A program made the translations under genes and the position numbers. The notes under the pieces were generated by a model. That model did not search any database. It saw only the letters and a program-made list of their open reading frames with translations, and was not told the origin of the DNA. From Oleiagrimonas sp963747595 (GTDB taxonomy: Bacteria; Pseudomonadota; Gammaproteobacteria; Xanthomonadales; Rhodanobacteraceae): a DNA stretch of 64,000 bases. Location of the stretch: contig CAVVFO010000002.1 of NCBI GenBank assembly GCA_963747595.1, positions 1,550,001-1,614,000 of the forward strand. Reading direction: 5' to 3'. This document shows positions 10,544-20,301 of the stretch, piece by piece. How positions within the stretch are numbered: position 1 is the first letter of the stretch; each line of letters opens with the position of its first letter.

Positions 10544-11786
10544 GGCCGGCGCGCTGCGACGCGGATGGCAAGACGAATCGCAGGACCAGATAGCCGGCAA
10601 TCCCGGCGAGCAGCGAACCCGCCAGGATCCCCACACGCTCGAGCCCCTGAAAGTTCACCCCGCGCTGCTCGAACGCCAGCGATGCGATGAACAGACTCAT
10701 CGTGAAACCGATGCCGCACAGCACCGAGGCTCCCCACAGTTCGCTCCAGCGCACCTCGCCCGGCAGCCGGGTCAGGCGCAGCGTTGCAGCCAGAAGACAC
10801 ATCAGCATGATGCCCACCGGCTTGCCGATGATCAGTCCCAGCGCGATGCCCAGCGGCACCGGATGTATCAGATCGGCGAACGACAGTCCGGTCAGCGGCA
10901 CGCCGGCGTTGGCAAAGGCAAAAATGGGCAGCACACCGAACGCGACCCATGGATGCAGCGCATGTTCCAGCTCGCGCAACGGCGAAGGCTGATCCGCGGT
11001 GGCCACCCCGCCGCGGGACGGCCCCACCGGGATGAACAGTGCCAGCACCACGCCGGCCAGGGTGGCATGCACACCAGACTTGAGCACCGCGATCCACAGC
11101 GGCACACCCAGCAAAAAATACGCGGCGGGCCGGCGTACACCGCAGCGATTGAGAATCAACAATCCGAGGACCAGCCCTGCTGCCACACCCAACGCCAGCA
11201 GTGACATGTCCGCAGAATAGAACAGCGCGATGATCACGATGGCGCCCAGGTCGTCGAAGATCGCCACCCCCAGCAGAAATATTTTCAGCGGAGTGGGCAC
11301 ACGCCTGCCCAGCAGTGCCAACACGCCCAGCGCGAAGGCGATGTCGGTGGCCGAGGGGATCGCCCAGCCGCCCAGGGCTTCTGCGTTGCCGTGATTGAAA
11401 GCTGCGTAGATCAGCGCCGGCACCGCCATTCCGCCCAGAGCCGCAAATGCCGGCAGGCTGGCCTGGCGCAGGCTGGCCATATGACCTTCCAGCATCTCGC
11501 GCTTCAATTCCAGGCCGACCAGAAAGAAGAAGATCGCCATCAGGCCGTCGTTGATCCACAGGATCAGGGGTTTGTCGATGCCGAAGTTCCCGATCCGCAA
11601 TTCCAGCGACGTTTTCAGCAGATTCTCGTAAGCGCTTGCCGCCGGGGTGTTGGCAATGACCATCGCCACAACCGCCGCCGACAGCAGAATGACTCCGCCG
11701 GCCGCCTCCATGCGCAGGAACTCCTGCAGTGCCCGGGCGGCCCGATCGACGAGTCCGCGAGAAGGGAGAAGCTGATCGGGTCTCAT
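10530..11786 (-). CDS. nhaA: Na+/H+ antiporter NhaA
   Basis: Inner-membrane antiporter of 418 residues exchanging external H+ for internal Na+ or Li+. About twelve hydrophobic segments are present. Signature parts are INDGLMAIFFFLVGLELKRE, the TDIAFALG segment with Asp148, and VAIFDDLGAI with the ion-binding Asp pair 178-179. The C-terminus (RFVLPSASQRAGHAGT) is soluble. It is followed by an overlapping GIY-YIG gene. Start ATG at 11784-11786. Confidence 0.96.
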   Translation of the reverse strand: MRPDQLLPSRGLVDRAARALQEFLRMEAAGGVILLSAAVVAMVIANTPAASAYENLLKTSLELRIGNFGIDKPLILWINDGLMAIFFFLVGLELKREMLEGHMASLRQASLPAFAALGGMAVPALIYAAFNHGNAEALGGWAIPSATDIAFALGVLALLGRRVPTPLKIFLLGVAIFDDLGAIVIIALFYSADMSLLALGVAAGLVLGLLILNRCGVRRPAAYFLLGVPLWIAVLKSGVHATLAGVVLALFIPVGPSRGGVATADQPSPLRELEHALHPWVAFGVLPIFAFANAGVPLTGLSFADLIHPVPLGIALGLIIGKPVGIMLMCLLAATLRLTRLPGEVRWSELWGASVLCGIGFTMSLFIASLAFEQRGVNFQGLERVGILAGSLLAGIAGYLVLRFVLPSASQRAGHAGT

Positions 11787-11822
11787 ACACGCTCCGGTAT
11801 CTCGGCAGGTGTTTCGTGAATA

Positions 11823-14800
11823 TCAGGATAGCGAAACATCGCGCGATGCGTTTGTGCCCGCAGCCGCGGCACGCAGATTCACCACGCGCACCAGCTCGGC
11901 CTGCAGATCGCGCCCGCTGAGTGGCTTGCGCAGAAACCCGTCCGCGCCGGCCTGCTCGGCCTGCTGCTGCTCGTGTCCACCCGAGCGGGCGGTAATCGCC
12001 ACGATCGGCAGCGATGCATAGGCTTCCCGCCCCCGCAGCATGCGCATCAATCCAAGCCCGTCCAGGCCGGGCAGATTCAGATCCAGCACAAGCGCATCGA
12101 CCGCCACGCTCTCCAGTTCCGCCAGCGCGTTCAACCCGTTGGATTGATGCACGACGGTATGGCCGTGACGTTGCAGCATCCCGCGGATGACATCAGCAAC
12201 GGTGGAGTCGTCTTCCACCAGCAGCACTGTCCACGCGGCGCCATCCATCTCGTGCATGGTCTCTTCAGCATGCCCCGCCGCAGTTGCCCGCAATGGCAAC
12301 CAGACATCAAACCGGCTGCCCTGGCCCGGCTGCGAGTGCAGTTCGATACGCCCTTGCATCGCCGCCACCAACTCGCGGCAGATGGCCAGCCCCAAGCCGC
12401 TGCCGGAATCACGTTCGGGCCCCTCGTCCTGCTCAAACCGCTGGAACAGCCGCTCGCGACTGGCTTCGGGAATGCCTGCCCCTGTGTCAGCGATGCAGAT
12501 GTTCAACCCTCCGTCCTGGTGCATGATGCGGATCGACACACATCCTTTTTCCGTGAACTTCAGGGCATTGCCCACGAGGTTCAAAACCACCTGCTTGACC
12601 CGCACCACATCGCCGCAGACGAACTGCGGAACATCGTCGTCGACCTGCACCCGCAGCTGCAGACCCTTGCGCGCAGCCAGTCCGGATTCCAGTTGGTCGA
12701 TGTCCTCGAGCAAGATGCGCGGGCTGAATGGCGCCACGTCCAGATCCAGACCACGCGTCTCGATGCGTGCCAGATCCAGCGCATCGTTGACCAGTTTCAG
12801 CAGAATGGTGCCGGACCGTTCGATGGCCTGGACGTAGCCTCGCTGCGGCGAGCCCAGGGGCTCCGCCAGAAGCAGCTCGGCCATGCCCAGGACGCCCGTC
12901 ATGGGAGTGCGGATCTCGTGACTCAGGTTGGCCAGAAAACGCGTCTTGGCGTCACTGGCCTGCTCGGCCAGACGACGCTGCTCGTGGGCCAGTTGCATGC
13001 GATGACGCTGCTCCAGGCGCCGGCGCCAAAAACGGAAAGCCACCCAGACACACATGGCCGCCAGAAGCACATACGTCGCCCACGCCCATGGCGTCTCCCA
13101 GGGCGGTGCCTGCACGCGAATATGCAACGGTGTGGACAGATGGCCCCAGGCTCCGTTGGGTCCGCTGGCCTCCACATCCAGCGTGTAACGTCCCGCGCCC
13201 AGACCGGAGAACTCGCGAATATGGCGGTGTCCGGTACCAATCCACCCCGGATCGAAACCACGAAGGCGGAAACGGTATTGCGTGTGCTGCGGATCCACGA
13301 ACGTCGGCGCACTGATGGCGACGCTGAGATCACGGTCGTTCCAGTGCAGATTCACGGGCCCACGCCCCCCCGGAAGGGAGACTTTTCTGTCCCGACGTTG
13401 CACGTTGACGGCATCCACCACCAGTTGCGGCGGTTGGGGCCGGACATGCATGGCATCCGGCCGAAAACCGAACAGGCCGCGTGCGGTGCCCATGTAGACC
13501 GTTCCGTCTGCCATCGTCACCGCATGGTGGCCAATGAAATCCATGTTCGGATCCGCCGCGTCCTGATGGAAGTCATGCCATGCTCTGGTGGATGGATCGA
13601 AGCTCCACAACCCGCCCACGCACAACAACCAGAGCCGGCCTTCGTGGTCGATGTGGATATCCATGGTCTGCGGCATGGACCTGCCATTCGGCATGACGGC
13701 AGAAAGCACACGCCTCCACGTACCATGCTCACGCCGGTATTCCAGCAACTCGCTGCGCGTTGCCATCCACAGCCGCTTGCCGTGGAAATTGAACGCCCGG
13801 ACCCATGTGCGCGGAAGACCCGGGACGCGCTGAAAAACGCCCCGCGACTCATCCAGCACCGACAGACCGGCGTGCGAACCGCGCCACAGCCGTCCCTCGT
13901 GCATCCGCAATTGCGTCACCTGTTCATCGTCGACCGTTGGGGCGGGAACACGCAGCTCCCGCCACTGTGGAGCATTTTGCGATATTGAAAGTTCATACAT
14001 GTCGCCGTTGTAATTGGCGATGTAGATACGTCCTGACGGGCCGACAACGGCGTCGAAAATGCCGCCGATCGCACCCGTGGCCTTGGTTGAACGCAAACAC
14101 CTGGATGCGTGCAGCATGCAGAGGCGATCTCCTCCCGCGATAAGCGTGCGTGCGGCTGACAGGGGAATAATCGCGCCTACACCACGCATCTTCCAGAAAG
14201 CGCGAAGCAGATGCGTCAGGTGTCCTGTTGCAGGGTTCAACTGCGCCAGAAAGTCAGGGCCACCTACGAGAAGGTGTCCTTCGCCGTCCATACTTACGGC
14301 ATCCACGTGTTCCATGGCGGACGTCGAGTCGCCCATACCATCCAGGGGGAAGTAGGTCGTGTGCCGCCATGCGGCCGCGCGGTATAGAAGCCCGCCTCCG
14401 CGCGTTGCCACCCACAGGCCACCGTGACGATCGAACATGACGTGGTTGATGCCCGGAACAGGCAACCGCCCGCGCCAGTGCTTGTGCGCCACGACGTGCT
14501 GTATGCGGCCGTCACGCGAGCGAATGAAAAGCCCCTGTATGGATGCCACCCACATGTTGCCCCGAGAATCCACGGCACTGTCCAGCATCGTCTGGTGCAA
14601 CGGAATGAAGCGATGCGCCTGGAGTTGGCTGTCGACCTGAAATATGCCGAAAATGGTCGTGACGTAGACGTGCGAGCCCAATTCGTGAATCGCCGAGACG
14701 TACACTGCCGACGATTTGACGTTTACAAACCGGACCCGCTGCATGCGCCCGTCGCGGTGCCGCAACATCAATCCGGCGGGCGTTCCGATCCACAGACCGC

Positions 14801-15491
14801 CGTGCGGTCCGGCCGCAAGCGCGGTGACGGTGTGCCGCATTGGATGCGCGGACGGAGCGCCGGCATCTCCCGGTGAGACAGATACGTGGGTAAAACCCTT
14901 GCCGTCGGCTGTCATCCGGTTCAAATCGCCGGCATACGTGCCCACCCATATGGCACCATCGGCGGTCTGTGCGAGCGCAAATACATCATCGGCGGACAGG
15001 CTGTGCGGATCTCCCTTGTGCTGTCGCCAGTGCTTGAACCCGTGCCGATCCGGCAGGTACAGATTCAGGCCACTGGCCTCGCCACCGGCCCAGATACGCC
15101 CCTGCCGGTCCACCAGCACCTCGGAGGTATCGTTCGCGCCCAGGGAGTACGGCTTGCCAGGACGGTGCTGAAAGACCTCGAAATGCGTGCCGTCGAAACG
15201 CGCCAGGCCATTGCGCGTGCCGATCCAGATGAACCCGTCTCGATCCTGCTGCGTGGTGTAGACGGAATTGCTGGGCATGCCGTCCTGGACGCTGTAACGC
15301 CGGAACCGCGGCGTACGCATGGGCTGCTGACTGCTGGAAGCTGACCCGGGAAGGGCGGCACCCCTGGCAGCCGGCGGGTGGGCCAGCGCAAGCCAGGCGG
15401 CGACGCCAAGCATCGTGAACAGCACACATCTCTTGGCCACCAGCGCCCCCTGTACGTTGCCCACGGCACTCCCCGGTGGCCGCAGCTTCAT
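11823..15491 (-). CDS. Hybrid sensor histidine kinase with two-component propeller
   Basis: Membrane sensor of about 1222 residues. The order is: signal segment (CVLFTMLGVAAWLALA); many Reg_prop blades such as DRDGFIWIGTRNGLARFDG forming a periplasmic double propeller; a Y_Y_Y domain (YRFRLRGFDPGWIGTG); one transmembrane helix (TYVLLAAMCVWVAFRFW); HisKA with His858 in NLSHEIRTPM; HATPase_c with GTGAGIPE-like and GSGLGLAI boxes; and a receiver with Asp1137 in LVLDLNLPG. No DNA-binding domain follows, so the signal must leave through a phosphotransfer partner. The frame is open to 15590, one base from the divergent GTPase start. I prefer the ATG at 15489-15491, which leaves room for promoters; the exact start is uncertain. 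Ligand unknown. Confidence 0.85.
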   Translation of the reverse strand: MKLRPPGSAVGNVQGALVAKRCVLFTMLGVAAWLALAHPPAARGAALPGSASSSQQPMRTPRFRRYSVQDGMPSNSVYTTQQDRDGFIWIGTRNGLARFDGTHFEVFQHRPGKPYSLGANDTSEVLVDRQGRIWAGGEASGLNLYLPDRHGFKHWRQHKGDPHSLSADDVFALAQTADGAIWVGTYAGDLNRMTADGKGFTHVSVSPGDAGAPSAHPMRHTVTALAAGPHGGLWIGTPAGLMLRHRDGRMQRVRFVNVKSSAVYVSAIHELGSHVYVTTIFGIFQVDSQLQAHRFIPLHQTMLDSAVDSRGNMWVASIQGLFIRSRDGRIQHVVAHKHWRGRLPVPGINHVMFDRHGGLWVATRGGGLLYRAAAWRHTTYFPLDGMGDSTSAMEHVDAVSMDGEGHLLVGGPDFLAQLNPATGHLTHLLRAFWKMRGVGAIIPLSAARTLIAGGDRLCMLHASRCLRSTKATGAIGGIFDAVVGPSGRIYIANYNGDMYELSISQNAPQWRELRVPAPTVDDEQVTQLRMHEGRLWRGSHAGLSVLDESRGVFQRVPGLPRTWVRAFNFHGKRLWMATRSELLEYRREHGTWRRVLSAVMPNGRSMPQTMDIHIDHEGRLWLLCVGGLWSFDPSTRAWHDFHQDAADPNMDFIGHHAVTMADGTVYMGTARGLFGFRPDAMHVRPQPPQLVVDAVNVQRRDRKVSLPGGRGPVNLHWNDRDLSVAISAPTFVDPQHTQYRFRLRGFDPGWIGTGHRHIREFSGLGAGRYTLDVEASGPNGAWGHLSTPLHIRVQAPPWETPWAWATYVLLAAMCVWVAFRFWRRRLEQRHRMQLAHEQRRLAEQASDAKTRFLANLSHEIRTPMTGVLGMAELLLAEPLGSPQRGYVQAIERSGTILLKLVNDALDLARIETRGLDLDVAPFSPRILLEDIDQLESGLAARKGLQLRVQVDDDVPQFVCGDVVRVKQVVLNLVGNALKFTEKGCVSIRIMHQDGGLNICIADTGAGIPEASRERLFQRFEQDEGPERDSGSGLGLAICRELVAAMQGRIELHSQPGQGSRFDVWLPLRATAAGHAEETMHEMDGAAWTVLLVEDDSTVADVIRGMLQRHGHTVVHQSNGLNALAELESVAVDALVLDLNLPGLDGLGLMRMLRGREAYASLPIVAITARSGGHEQQQAEQAGADGFLRKPLSGRDLQAELVRVVNLRAAAAGTNASRDVSLS

Positions 15492-15590
15492 GCAATGTAG
15501 CAAACTGCCGGAAAGCTTGCGCTCGACCCGGCTCATCGCCAACCATGCAGGGCAGCACACCGCGCTGCCTGTATCCGGGCGGGTATCCAT

Positions 15591-17087
15591 ATGCCTTCAT
15601 CACCACTGTCTTCGCGCCGTCTGCGCACATTGCTCGCCGCTCTGGCCGTGGCGGCGCTTCTGTGGCTGCTGTTTGCAGCCACGGAACGTGCGCTGGCCGT
15701 GGCGCAACGGTTCCTTGCCCTGCCCATATGGCTGCAGTCGATTCTGGGAGCCGCACTGCTTGCGTTGGCGGCGGCGGGAATCGTGCTGCTGTGGTGGGGA
15801 TTCCGGCCACGACGCAAGCGGCAAGTTCCGGGTTCACCCACGCGCGGGGACCTGGAGACACGCATCCACCGGCTGCAACACGACGGCATCGATACCGCGG
15901 CGCTGGGGCACGAACTCACCGACATGGACCAGCGGCGGCAAAGTGCCCGGCTGTATGTCGCGGTCTTCGGTGAGATTTCCGCCGGCAAGAGCACGTTGAT
16001 CCGGGCGCTGGCGCCGCACACGGACCTGGCTCGCGACGTGCGCGGCGGCACCACGCGGCAGGTCAGTCATCACGATGGCACGCTCGTCGATGGCCGCGCG
16101 ATGTGCCTTGCCGACGTGCCTGGCAGCGCCGAGGTGGGGGGAGAGGCACGCGAGATCATGGCACGCGAAGAAGCATTGCGCGCGCATGCCGTCGTCTATG
16201 TCTGTGCCGGCGACCTGACGCGCTCACAGATGGACGAGCTGAACTGGCTGGGTGAATTCGGCAAGCCGCTGCTGGTGGCAGTGAACAAGGCCGACCAGTG
16301 GACCGCAGACGAACGCGATGCACTGCTCCGCTGCATCCTTGAACGCACCCGGACGCTGGGTGCACGCGTGGTGGCCACGCAGGCCGGCGGCAGCGAGCGT
16401 CTCGAACGTCGCCTCGCCGACGGGCGCAGCGAGCGCATCGAACGCGACCGCCCCACCGACATCGCAGCGCTCGAACGGGCACTGGCACGCCTGCTCGCTG
16501 GTGGCGCCACGGCCATGGAACCGGCGCGCGAAACGGCCGTTCTGGCGCATCTGCATCAACGCCTGGGCAGCGCCGAGGCGCAGGCGCGCCAGCGCACTGC
16601 GCAAGCCATCGTGCGCCGCTACGCCAGGCGCGCCATCGTCGGTGCGCTGGCGGCCGTGGTGCCCGGCAGCGACCTGGTCATCCAGGGGGCGCTGGCCACA
16701 GCCATGGCCCGCGAGCTGGGCGCGCTTTACGGCATCGCCATCACCGACCTCGAGATCGAGGCGTTCCTGAAACAGGCCCGCATGACGCTGCGCGCCAGTG
16801 CCTCGGTGGTGCTGGCCATCGCCGGCAACGCGCTGAAGGCGTTCCCCGGCCTGGGCACGTTGACGGGCGGCGTGGTGCATGCGTTTGCCTACGCCCTGAT
16901 CTTCGACAGTCTGGGCCGTGCGCTGGCGATGACCCTGGACGAGCGCCGCGCACTGGATCAGGACGCTGCTGCCGGGCACCTGCGTGCGCTGATGACCAAA
17001 CCCGGCGCGGAGCGTCTGCGGCAACTGGCGCAGCTGACGGCGGAGACCCTGCGCGACGACGCGCCACAGGGTGGCGCACGGCGGTGA
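15591..17087 (+). CDS. Membrane-anchored GTPase with DUF697-like C-terminus
   Basis: Protein of 498 residues. Two hydrophobic helices (about residues 12-30 and 48-69) are followed by a G domain: P-loop GEISAGKST (127-135), a conserved TT in GGTTRQ as probable switch I, DVPG (175-178) and NKAD (232-235). The C-terminal third, with VVPGSDLVIQGALATAMA and further hydrophobic stretches, resembles DUF697/YcjF-type membrane regions. It is the first gene of a tight plus-strand operon that ends with a second GTPase of the same design. The function of this GTPase group is not established; roles in membrane stress or remodelling are only inferred. Confidence 0.75.
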   Translation: MPSSPLSSRRLRTLLAALAVAALLWLLFAATERALAVAQRFLALPIWLQSILGAALLALAAAGIVLLWWGFRPRRKRQVPGSPTRGDLETRIHRLQHDGIDTAALGHELTDMDQRRQSARLYVAVFGEISAGKSTLIRALAPHTDLARDVRGGTTRQVSHHDGTLVDGRAMCLADVPGSAEVGGEAREIMAREEALRAHAVVYVCAGDLTRSQMDELNWLGEFGKPLLVAVNKADQWTADERDALLRCILERTRTLGARVVATQAGGSERLERRLADGRSERIERDRPTDIAALERALARLLAGGATAMEPARETAVLAHLHQRLGSAEAQARQRTAQAIVRRYARRAIVGALAAVVPGSDLVIQGALATAMARELGALYGIAITDLEIEAFLKQARMTLRASASVVLAIAGNALKAFPGLGTLTGGVVHAFAYALIFDSLGRALAMTLDERRALDQDAAAGHLRALMTKPGAERLRQLAQLTAETLRDDAPQGGARR

Positions 17088-17134
17088 AAGGTCAATCGCT
17101 GGCCTTGCGTGCCGTGGCATCGCACACTGGTGCG

Positions 17135-17764
17135 ATGAGACACCTCATGAAGTCACTCGGATTGGGCGTGATCCTGCTGCTGATCGCGCCGCTGGCCTGT
17201 GCCGGCACCTACCGCTTCGACACGGTGCACAGCCAGGTCGTCTTCAGCGTGGGCCACGACGGTTTCTCCAACCCCGTGGGCATGCTGCACATCGCCGACG
17301 GCTGGATGCGCTTCGATCCCGATCACTGGAACCGCTCGTTCACGGAACTGGATATCGATCTGGGCGGTGTGGACATGGGTGACGCGGACTGGAGCAAGGC
17401 CGTCAAGGGCCGCCAATATCTGGATGTGGCCAAGGCGCGTTATGCGCACTTCGTCAGCACTTCGGTCCGGCGCACCGGCAAGCACACCGGCATTCTGCAC
17501 GGCACATTGACGCTGCACGGCGTGTCGCAGCCGGTGTCGGTGATCTTCAAGGCCAACCGGCACGGCTTCACCATCTACGATTTCGCCACGGTGGCCGGTT
17601 TTTCCGGCTACGCCCTCCTCGATCGCACCGGCTTCGGCATGACCTCGCATACCGGCGTGATCGGCAAACAGGTCACCGTGCGTCTGGAAATCGAGGCGAT
17701 TTCCGATCGCCACGCCAGGCGCGACTATCAGCGCAAGGAACACGCACGTGCTTCTGAAAAGTGA
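17135..17764 (+). CDS. YceI family periplasmic lipid-binding protein (first copy)
   Basis: Secreted protein of 209 residues with the lipocalin-like YceI fold. A signal peptide (LGLGVILLLIAPLACA, cleavage before GTYRFD) leads into the mature start YRFDTVHSQVVFSVGHDGFS. Family marks follow: DWSKAVKGRQYLDVAKARYA, HGTLTLHGVSQPV and DRTGFGM. An in-frame GTG at 17084 overlaps the upstream stop, but ATG 17135 gives a normal signal peptide. YceI proteins bind polyisoprenoid or quinone-like lipids. The neighbouring cytochrome b561 gene supports a redox-linked role, as in E. coli yceI-yceJ. The charged C-terminal tail (RRDYQRKEHARASEK) overlaps the next gene. Confidence 0.88.
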   Translation: MRHLMKSLGLGVILLLIAPLACAGTYRFDTVHSQVVFSVGHDGFSNPVGMLHIADGWMRFDPDHWNRSFTELDIDLGGVDMGDADWSKAVKGRQYLDVAKARYAHFVSTSVRRTGKHTGILHGTLTLHGVSQPVSVIFKANRHGFTIYDFATVAGFSGYALLDRTGFGMTSHTGVIGKQVTVRLEIEAISDRHARRDYQRKEHARASEK

Positions 17765-18356
17765 CGACACCCAGTGGGGTTCACTGGCCAAGTTCTTCCA
17801 TTGGGCGGTGGTCATCCTGATCCTGATCCAGGGCACCATCGGCCTGATCATGACCAGCCTGCCGAAGACGCCCGCGGTGATCCCGGTCTACACCGTGCAC
17901 AAGTCGCTGGGTCTGACCATTCTGGCGCTGGCGCTGCTACGCCTAGCCTGGCGCATCTTCGACCGGCGTCCGGTGGACCCGCACAACGTGCCGCAGTGGC
18001 AATATGTGGTCGCACGCAGCACCCATGTGCTGCTTTACGTGCTGCTGTTCGCGGTGCCGCTGTCCGGATGGCTGATGGATTCGGCCTCGGCGCTGCGTCC
18101 GCTGTATTACTTCGGGTGGTTCAAGGTGCCCAGCGTCACCGGCGGCCCGATGCCGCACGTGCGCGACGTAATGGACACATTGCATCCGGTATTGTTCTGG
18201 GTGCTCATCGGCGTGGCGGTCGTGCACCTGGCCGCCGCGCTGCAACACCATTTTTTCAAGAACGATGACGTGCTCGCGCGCATGTGGCCATGGACGGTGC
18301 CGGACATCAAGAGAAAAATGCCGTGGACACAGTCCGATGCGAATGAGGAGGCTTGA
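17748..18356 (+). CDS. Cytochrome b561
   Basis: Four-helix inner-membrane haem protein of 202 residues starting at GTG 17748 with AAGGA just upstream. The start overlaps the preceding YceI gene by 17 bases. Histidines placed to bind two haems are His18 (KFFHWAVV), His51 (YTVHKSLG), His146 (DTLHPVLF) and His160 (VVHLAAALQHH). Further family landmarks are LLRLAWRI and PLSGWLMDSA. Likely moves electrons between the quinone pool and a periplasmic partner. The two flanking YceI proteins are the obvious candidates for that partner or a quinone carrier. Confidence 0.9.
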   Translation: MLLKSDDTQWGSLAKFFHWAVVILILIQGTIGLIMTSLPKTPAVIPVYTVHKSLGLTILALALLRLAWRIFDRRPVDPHNVPQWQYVVARSTHVLLYVLLFAVPLSGWLMDSASALRPLYYFGWFKVPSVTGGPMPHVRDVMDTLHPVLFWVLIGVAVVHLAAALQHHFFKNDDVLARMWPWTVPDIKRKMPWTQSDANEEA

Positions 18357-18359
18357 ATC

Positions 18360-18905
18360 ATGAAACGCCCGCTTTGTCTCATCGCCACGCTGCTCGTTGC
18401 ATTGCCTGCAATCGCCGCGGCGAACACGTGGCACGTCGACGCCCAGGCCGGAACACTGGGGTTCGATGGCGCCTATCAGGGGCAGGCATTCCACGGTGTG
18501 TTCAAGCATTTCCAGGCCGATATCCGCTACGACCCGAGGCATCTGGAGAACGCGCATTTCGACGTCACCGTGCCGCTGGACAGCGTCGACACGCAGAACC
18601 CGCAACGCGACAGCACGTTGACGGGAACGCAGTTCTTCGATGTCACCGCGCATCCACGCGCGCACTTCGTCACGCAGTCATTCTCACGCGATGCCCACGG
18701 GCAGGTGATCGCCCGGGGCACATTGACGCTCAACGCCGTGACACAACCGGTGACGTTGAAGGTGAACTTTGCGCACAAGGATGGTCATGCCGTGCTCGAC
18801 GTGCGCACCCGTCTTGATCGCATGAGCTTCAAGCTCGGTACCGACAGAGGCTGGAACAAGCTGCGCAAGCGTATCGACGTGCACGCCCACTTGCGCCTGA
18901 GTTGA
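18360..18905 (+). CDS. YceI family periplasmic protein (second copy)
   Basis: Secreted YceI protein of 181 residues, four bases after the cytochrome b561 stop. Signal peptide LCLIATLLVALPAIAAA precedes the mature NTWHVDAQAGTLGFDGAYQG. The segments FDVTVPLDSVDTQNPQRDST, FFDVTAHPRAHFVTQSF and RGTLTLNAVTQPVTLKV are typical of the family. It is clearly diverged from the first copy at 17135, so it is not a recent duplication. A GAGGAGG stretch overlapping the upstream stop can serve as its ribosome site. Probably works with cytochrome b561 and the other YceI. Confidence 0.9.
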   Translation: MKRPLCLIATLLVALPAIAAANTWHVDAQAGTLGFDGAYQGQAFHGVFKHFQADIRYDPRHLENAHFDVTVPLDSVDTQNPQRDSTLTGTQFFDVTAHPRAHFVTQSFSRDAHGQVIARGTLTLNAVTQPVTLKVNFAHKDGHAVLDVRTRLDRMSFKLGTDRGWNKLRKRIDVHAHLRLS

Positions 18906-18921
18906 GGCTCGGCGTCCCGGC

Positions 18922-20280
18922 ATGAACGACACATCGTCATGGTGGCAACGCCTGCGGCGCAGCATCGGAACCGGCCCGCCCGTGCCGGCACCGCCGGGGC
19001 GCGAATCAGCCGCCCACCAGCGCGTCGCCGACAGCCTGCGTGCGCTCGTCGATGATCCGTCGATCCCGCCAGCGCTTCGCCAGGAACTCACCGGCGAGTT
19101 CACGCGCATCGAACGCATGCTGGACAAGCTGGCGCGCGATGAACTGCATGTGGCGCTGTTTGGCCGCGTCTCGGCGGGCAAGTCGGCGCTGGGCAACGCC
19201 CTGCTGGGGCACGATGCCTTTGAGATCGGCGTGCTGCATGGCACCACCGTGCACGAAGCACAGGCCCCGCTGCACAGTGCCGGCCACCCCGGGCTGGTGT
19301 TGATCGACACCCCGGGCATCAACGAGCTGGATGGCGAGTCACGTGAACAACTGGCCTTCTCGGTGGCCGAAGTCAGTGACCTGGTGATATTCGTGGCCGA
19401 CGCCGACCTCACCCGCGACGAACTCGATGCCATCGAAACCCTGGCAAGAACCCAGCGGCCGCTGCTGCTGGCGCTGAACAAGTCCGACCGCTACACGGAG
19501 GATGAACGCGCCGCACTGCTGACGCACCTGCGCCAGCGTGTTGCAGGCCGCATCCGCGAGGCCGATGTCATTCCTGCTGCCGCCCTGCCCGCACCGCGCC
19601 GCACTTTGCATACCGACGCGAACGGCCGTGAACAGGTCCACGACACGCCCCGCTCGCCGGATGTCGCCGCATTGCGCGAACGCCTGCTGTCCATCGCCGA
19701 ACACGAGGGCAAGACGCTATCCTCCATCAACGCCGGCCTGTTCGCCGGCCGCCTCAGCGACCAGGTCAATGCACGCATTGCCGAAACCCGGCGCGAGCTG
19801 GCCACGCGCGTGATCCGTCACTACTGCCTGGCCAAGGGTGTCATGGTGGCGCTGAACCCGATTCCCGTGGCCGATCTTCTGGCCGCGGCCGGCCTCGATG
19901 CCGCCATGGTGGTACAGCTCTCGCGCGTCTACGGCATGCCGCTGACACGCAGCGAATCCGGCCGCCTGGTGGCCGTGATCGGCGCCCAGCTGGCGGCACT
20001 GATGGGTGCGGTCTGGGGGGTGAATCTGGTGGCCTCGGCGCTGAAGGGCGTCAGTGGCGGGTTGTCGGTGGTGGTCACCGCCGTGGCGCAGGGCGCGCTG
20101 GCCTGGTACGCCACTGTCCTCATCGGCCGCGCCGCCGAGCGCTACCTGGTGCAGGGCAAGAGCTGGGGCGAAAACGGTGCCAAGCGCGCGGTGGCCGACG
20201 TGGTCGCCCACCTGGACCGCGATTCCATCCTGCGCGAAGCACGCGCGGAAATCCTCAAGCGCCTCAAGACCCGCTCGTAA
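18922..20280 (+). CDS. Era-like GTPase with DUF697-type C-terminus
   Basis: Protein of 452 residues, last gene of the operon. The G domain has P-loop GRVSAGKSA (81-89), switch TT in HGTTVHE, DTPG (129-132) and NKSD (186-189). The C-terminal half contains NPIPVADLLAAAGLDAAMV, LMGAVWGVNLVASALKG and a hydrophobic ALAWYATVLIG segment, matching the DUF697/YcjF style of the GTPase at 15591. Unlike that protein it has no N-terminal membrane helices. Two related but non-identical GTPases at both ends of a YceI / cytochrome b561 operon suggest paired action; the role is unknown. Confidence 0.78.
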   Translation: MNDTSSWWQRLRRSIGTGPPVPAPPGRESAAHQRVADSLRALVDDPSIPPALRQELTGEFTRIERMLDKLARDELHVALFGRVSAGKSALGNALLGHDAFEIGVLHGTTVHEAQAPLHSAGHPGLVLIDTPGINELDGESREQLAFSVAEVSDLVIFVADADLTRDELDAIETLARTQRPLLLALNKSDRYTEDERAALLTHLRQRVAGRIREADVIPAAALPAPRRTLHTDANGREQVHDTPRSPDVAALRERLLSIAEHEGKTLSSINAGLFAGRLSDQVNARIAETRRELATRVIRHYCLAKGVMVALNPIPVADLLAAAGLDAAMVVQLSRVYGMPLTRSESGRLVAVIGAQLAALMGAVWGVNLVASALKGVSGGLSVVVTAVAQGALAWYATVLIGRAAERYLVQGKSWGENGAKRAVADVVAHLDRDSILREARAEILKRLKTRS

Positions 20281-20301
20281 CGACCGGCATCGCCCTTGTG
20301 C

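Noticed and set aside
15492..15590. Hybrid kinase start at 15590, giving 33 more residues
   Set aside because: It would leave no base between divergent start codons; the internal ATG gives a better signal segment. The start remains uncertain.
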